Shown here: in pieces, positions 60,288 to 64,000 of the stretch
Layout: the number at the start of each line of letters is the position of its first letter
Position numbering within the stretch: position 1 is the first letter of the stretch
Assembly: GCA_016719785.1 (NCBI GenBank)
Contig: JADJYJ010000008.1
Location: 62,001 to 126,000 of the forward strand
DNA: 64,000 nt
Origin: Candidatus Amarolinea dominans
Lineage (GTDB): Bacteria; Chloroflexota; Anaerolineae; SSC4; Amarolineaceae
Reading direction: 5' to 3'
Program-made: the position numbers and the translations under genes
The notes under the pieces: generated by a model
Databases searched by the model: none
What the model was told of the DNA's origin: nothing
The model's input: only the letters and a program-made list of their open reading frames with translations

Positions 60288-63200
60288 TTACATTTGAGAA
60301 CGCGACGCGCGGCGGCGCAGGGCGAAGGCGCCGGCCGCGGCGGCCATGACGCCAACGACCAGCACCCACGGCCAGGTCGCCGGTCGCGTGGGCGTGTTCA
60401 GTTCACTCAGGGAGACCGCGGTGGGGTTGGTGCAGGTGAAGACGCGCAAGTCGTCCACGTACCAGCCGTCCACACCCGCGCAGCCGTCGTTGCCGAAGTC
60501 GAAGCGCAGGCGCACCGAATCGCCGGGCGCCAGGTTCAGGTAGCCCAGGTCAATCTGCGACTGACCCCAACTGCCGCTCACCGCGCCGCCGTCCGTGCCG
60601 GAGAAGGCTTCCTGTCCGGCCAACGGGTTGGTGTTGCCACCCGAAGCAGCGGTCAGCGTCATGTTGTACGCATTGAAGGTGAAGGCCGACGCGGGGATCA
60701 GCGCATAGGCGCCGCCGTTGACGCTGGCCTCCGCGTTGCCGCCATCCCAACTGAGCTCAGACGCGATGTAGTGATCGAACGCGATCTCGGGCAGGGCGCC
60801 AGGCGGAATGATGAACGCCGGGCTTTCCATGCGGATCACGCCGGAAACGTCGCCGTTGCCGCCGTCGCAGTTGCCGTTCAGCGGATCAACACCGAAGGCG
60901 CCGGCGCCGGCTCGCCCGCCGGGCAGCGTGTTGTCGGCCTCCCAGTCGTGCGGCTGCCAACCGCTGAAGACGCCCTGGTTGGTCAGGGTCCAACTGCCCA
61001 GGCCCGCCTCGAAGTCCTCCATGAAGATGTCGCTCACCACCTGACCGGCGCTGCACAGGGCCGGCGCGTTGGGGTTGAGCAGAGGCTGGAAGTTGCACTG
61101 CGTTGGCGGGGTGCTCAGCTCGGTCGCCAGGCTGGCGAAGTCTACCTGGTGGCAGTTGCCTGCGGTGAGAATCTGACCCGAAGGCAGACCAGTGGTCAGA
61201 TCGGGCAGGTCAATGCCGCGCAGGTCGTTGCAGGCCGCCAGGATCGAGTCGGCATGGTCGGCGAAGTCACTGGCGGGGCCTTGATAGAAGGCCTGGGCGC
61301 GCCAGTAGATGTGCGCAGCCTTGGTCAGGCCGATGCCCATCACGGTCTGGCCGTTGTAAGTGCCGCCGTCCACGATCAACGCGAAGGTGTGGTTGGGCAC
61401 GCCAGAGTTGGTATGCACGCCGCCGCCGTCGGTGCTGCCGCACTGGTAGTAGGCGTCGGTTACGCGGCCGGGGTCCGAGTAGCAGTTCGGGCTCCACATG
61501 TCGCGGATGGATTCGCCGAAGGCAGGATCATCCTCGCCGGAGAGCCAACGATAGGAGTCATCCGGCGCGGCGCCGCTGCCCAGGTGCAGGGTGACATTGA
61601 CGCCTGTGCCCAACTGCGCCTTGATCAGGTTACCGTTGCTGTAGCCGATGGAAAGCGAGGGGATGACGATGGTGGGATCGGAGCCGGCCATGCCAAAGGG
61701 CGCATCGCCGCCCGTGATGTGGTTGGCAATGATCGCGCCGATGGCGCCGGCGTCCTGTGCGTTCTTGACCTTGATGGTGAAGGCGCAGAAGCCGCGATCA
61801 ATCAACGCGATGTTGCCGGCCACGGCCGCGCCGTTGATGAGCGGTTCGCAGCCGTCGGTGGAGGCGGACGCCGGCGGAATGCCGCCGCCCACGCCGTCAT
61901 CCACCAGAACCACGTTGCCGGTGAGGCCGGCGATGGTCAGCGGTGGGCCAAACGCGGCCGAACCGGCCGGATAGTCGCCAGCAATGCCCGCCGGAGAGTT
62001 GACCGTCAACATGGGCGGCGGTGTGGAGTAGAGGGAACAGGCGTCGGCCGAGCGCGGGCCGCCAGGCGTATCGGTGCCGCGGCCGTTGATCAGGTCAACC
62101 ACTTCGCCCCAAATATCGGAGTAGGACTCGTTCAGCGCGCCGGGCTGCCACATGTAGATCAGGTTGTGCGTGTATTCGGTGTAGGCATGGCCCCACTCGT
62201 GCGCCACCGTGTCGTCGCCGGTCACGCCAGTGCAGTAGTTGGTGGTGGTGCCGTTCCAGTTGGCGTTGGGACAGCTGATGCCAGGGTCGTCGTTGACCGT
62301 TTCCATGACATGGCCCAGCGCGTCGTAGGAATCGCGGCCAAAGGCGTTCCAGAAAAGGTTGTAGGACTCGCCGGTGCCGTCAATCAGGTTGTTGATGTCC
62401 GCCGCGTTGGGGCCGACATAGGGATACGGGTCGCCTTCCTGCCAGACAAGCTGACCGGGCGTGTAGCCGCCGTCATAGACGTTGCGACTGAGCGACTCAT
62501 GGATGGCTGAGATGCGATCCACGATCTTGCCGGTGTGGGCATCCACATAGACGAACTCGCGCACGTCGCGGCCGTTGCTGACTTCCACCTCGTAGACCAG
62601 GTGGCTGACGCCAACCACGCCCTCGGCCATGCCGGTGCGGAAGATGCGCAGGGTTTGGTTGGCCGCGGTGACATCGGCCGCGCCCACCGTGGTCACAGCG
62701 ATGTTGCCGGCCCGGTCAGCGGTCAACGTTGGCGTCGCGCTGACGTTGATGGCTGGAATGAAGTAACCGTTGACGGTGCTCAGGCGTCCGCTGCCGTCGA
62801 AGTGGACGTGCAAACGGCCGGCGAAGACCGGCACGCCCTGGTACACCTGGTCGAACGTCAGGTGCGCAAAGCCGTAAACATCGGTTTGTTGTTGGGTCAG
62901 GCTGAGTTCGGCGCCGGCGTTGGTGATGCCAAAGACGCTGCCGTAAAGCGCGAAGTAAGCGTCGGCCTTGGCCGTCGCGCTGCCCGCGCCTTCGACGCCG
63001 GGGAGAGTTTGGCCGTCGGCCAGGCGCATGAAGCGGACGGCGCCCGTGGGACGGGCATAGCTGATTTCAACATTGCCGCCGGCATCGGCAGTGAGCCGCG
63101 CCACGCCGGCGGGGTCGAGCACGGGCGCTGCGGTTGAGGCTGGCGTCGCGAGGGTTGTGGCATTCAGCAGGGCATTCAAGCTGTTGTTGGACACGGGACG

Positions 63201-63302
63201 AGCTTCTGGCAACGGAATAGCCAGGGCGCTGCTGACCAGGCCTAAGAGCAAAGAGATGGCCGCGATCAGCGTGATGGCGCGATACATGGACTTGTGAGCC
63301 AT
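60288..63302 (-). CDS. Secreted M4 (thermolysin-type) metallopeptidase with inserted PA domain
   Basis: 1004 residues from ATG 63302 (AGGAGG 7 nt upstream). Order: signal peptide (about 5-30), FTP/PepSY propeptide (about 60-260), M4 catalytic domain with HEWGH (His368, Glu369, His372) and third ligand Glu392 in NESYSDIWGE (24 residues after His368, as in thermolysin). A PA domain follows (GDYPAGSAAFGPPL to NLIKAQLGTGVN, about 425-575), then the M4 C-terminal half with GGGVHTNSGVPNHTF (His motif) and LTKAAHIYWR. Then comes a beta domain (about 750-960), a Pro/Thr linker and a membrane helix with final RRRASRSQM, a sorting-type anchor. It is monocistronic. Confidence 0.92.
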   Translation of the reverse strand: MAHKSMYRAITLIAAISLLLGLVSSALAIPLPEARPVSNNSLNALLNATTLATPASTAAPVLDPAGVARLTADAGGNVEISYARPTGAVRFMRLADGQTLPGVEGAGSATAKADAYFALYGSVFGITNAGAELSLTQQQTDVYGFAHLTFDQVYQGVPVFAGRLHVHFDGSGRLSTVNGYFIPAINVSATPTLTADRAGNIAVTTVGAADVTAANQTLRIFRTGMAEGVVGVSHLVYEVEVSNGRDVREFVYVDAHTGKIVDRISAIHESLSRNVYDGGYTPGQLVWQEGDPYPYVGPNAADINNLIDGTGESYNLFWNAFGRDSYDALGHVMETVNDDPGISCPNANWNGTTTNYCTGVTGDDTVAHEWGHAYTEYTHNLIYMWQPGALNESYSDIWGEVVDLINGRGTDTPGGPRSADACSLYSTPPPMLTVNSPAGIAGDYPAGSAAFGPPLTIAGLTGNVVLVDDGVGGGIPPASASTDGCEPLINGAAVAGNIALIDRGFCAFTIKVKNAQDAGAIGAIIANHITGGDAPFGMAGSDPTIVIPSLSIGYSNGNLIKAQLGTGVNVTLHLGSGAAPDDSYRWLSGEDDPAFGESIRDMWSPNCYSDPGRVTDAYYQCGSTDGGGVHTNSGVPNHTFALIVDGGTYNGQTVMGIGLTKAAHIYWRAQAFYQGPASDFADHADSILAACNDLRGIDLPDLTTGLPSGQILTAGNCHQVDFASLATELSTPPTQCNFQPLLNPNAPALCSAGQVVSDIFMEDFEAGLGSWTLTNQGVFSGWQPHDWEADNTLPGGRAGAGAFGVDPLNGNCDGGNGDVSGVIRMESPAFIIPPGALPEIAFDHYIASELSWDGGNAEASVNGGAYALIPASAFTFNAYNMTLTAASGGNTNPLAGQEAFSGTDGGAVSGSWGQSQIDLGYLNLAPGDSVRLRFDFGNDGCAGVDGWYVDDLRVFTCTNPTAVSLSELNTPTRPATWPWVLVVGVMAAAAGAFALRRRASRSQM

Positions 63303-63682
63303 TGCAATCCTCCTGAATCGAATCAGATGTGAACGCGAAAATGGATTAGCAGAGGGTGCCGCTTTGAGATGACGGGTTGCAGCGGGGATGACCAACCTCC
63401 TTTCGGGTACAGCGCTCTGGTCGGCAATTTTACAGGGCTTGTCAGAGAATAGGTTGCCGCTTCAGTTCTGGCAGAACATGGTCACACGAACAGGATATTG
63501 TGTTTGTTGACAAGCCCGTGGAGTCAACAAAGAAGGCGTCAGGCGGGTGCTACCGGATAAGCGGACATGAAACGAACTGGGACACGAGAGCAACAACAGG
63601 CGTACCGACCATAACCGGTGCGTCTATTTTAGCGACAAAACAGGGGGGTGTCAAGAACGGCGGCGAGAAAGCCAGAATCGGC
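63303..63682. other. Intergenic region upstream of the M4 gene
   Basis: No gene. It holds the M4 RBS, a strong promoter at 63626-63654 and inverted 10-mers GGGCTTGTCA (63435) and TGACAAGCCC (63508), of unknown role. The rest shows nothing. Confidence 0.6.
63626..63654 (-). promoter_or_regulatory. Sigma-70 promoter on the minus strand
   Basis: TTGACA (63654-63649), 17-nt spacer, TAAAAT (63631-63626). It points toward the M4 gene whose start is about 320 nt downstream, implying a long leader. It lies between tyrS and M4, both on the minus strand. Confidence 0.65.
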
Positions 63683-64000
63683 TTAGCCGACCAGCCTGAC
63701 AAAATGACGGCGGCCGACCTGTAGGATGCGGCTGCCAGCGGCGCCCAGGTCAATCACGGTTTCGATCTGCTCCAGGCGCTGTCCGTCCAGTTTGATGCCG
63801 CCCTGCGCCAGGAGGCGGCGCCCTTCGCCGCGGCTGGCCGTCAGCCCGGCGGCCTGCAGGAGGTCGAGCAGGGCCAGCGGCCCGCTCATGACAAACTCCG
63901 GCATGTCGGCCGGCAGCTCGCGTTCCTGGAAGACGGTGCGGAAATGGGCTTCGGCTTCCTGAGCGGCGTCCGCGCCGTGAAAAATTTCGACAATCTCGAA
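63683..64000 (-). CDS. tyrS: Tyrosyl-tRNA synthetase, C-terminal part (5' end beyond window)
   Basis: 106 residues of the C-terminal end, cut by the window edge. FEIVEIFHGADAAQEAEAHF and RTVFQERELPADMPEF match the tail of the helical domain of bacterial TyrRS. The C-terminal S4 RNA-binding domain follows (ALLDLLQAAGLTASRGEGRR, LLAQGGIKLDGQRL, VGRRHFVRLVG). It attaches tyrosine to tRNA-Tyr. Upstream residues with HIGH and KMSKS motifs would be outside. The stop lies 29 nt from the promoter aimed at the M4 gene. Confidence 0.93.
   Translation of the reverse strand, partial: FEIVEIFHGADAAQEAEAHFRTVFQERELPADMPEFVMSGPLALLDLLQAAGLTASRGEGRRLLAQGGIKLDGQRLEQIETVIDLGAAGSRILQVGRRHFVRLVG

Noticed and set aside
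59664..62510. 948-codon plus-strand frame
   Set aside because: Begins inside mutS and runs antisense through the M4 gene; composition is Gly/Ala/Val/Arg-rich and it matches no family.

Overview
The window is GC-rich, densely coded bacterial chromosome. Its gene content points to a member of the Chloroflexota (Anaerolineae/Caldilineae-like, possibly a metagenome-assembled genome). The reasons are the paired Tat-exported DUF1501/DUF1800 proteins, gingipain-type C25 proteases without a visible type IX sorting domain, a mannose-1-phosphate guanylyltransferase/phosphomannomutase fusion, a SpoVS protein beside rny, and ER-type S26 peptidase features. The assignment is an inference from families and synteny; no 16S rRNA is present.

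Layout, left to right. Bases 1-7500 hold a surface-proteolysis locus: two C25 proteases flanking an S24/S26-like peptidase and a Thr/Pro-rich wall protein. Bases 7740-17420 hold a two-gene ABC exporter, ychF, an orphan protein with a probable effector-associated domain, the frameshifted sugar-nucleotide/mutase fusion, an Lgt-like membrane protein, tRNA-Arg, an SPFH protein and a SpoU-type methyltransferase. Bases 17540-27690 are housekeeping: infC-rpmI-rplT (infC probably starting at ATT), rpoD, a possible recA stub, recX, rny, spoVS, a RicT-like protein, holB, glyA and tRNA-Val.

Bases 27760-44780 hold recD2, two secreted proteins, two tandem DUF1800-DUF1501 pairs, a HEAT-like protein, two Yip1-like membrane proteins, moeA and a DHH phosphoesterase. 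Bases 44930-50920 hold a Zn/Mn-type ABC importer divergent from a moaD-moaE fusion, then RNase P RNA, a seven-tRNA cluster and an HNH nuclease.

Bases 50960-57290 hold a tiny 17-codon gene with near-consensus signals and a four-gene envelope operon (PrsW-like protein, PsbP-like membrane protein, S1C protease, HExxH metallopeptidase that is frameshifted), then a TPR protein. The right end has mutS behind a MITE-like element, a large M4 metallopeptidase, and the C-terminal end of tyrS.

Two themes stand out. One is extracytoplasmic proteolysis, with C25, M4, S1C, HExxH and PrsW-like genes in one window. The other is a scatter of small inverted repeats, several between convergent genes or in 5' leaders. 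Two coding frames are broken by small indels, which may be real or may be assembly errors. No CRISPR array, prophage or complete insertion sequence was seen.
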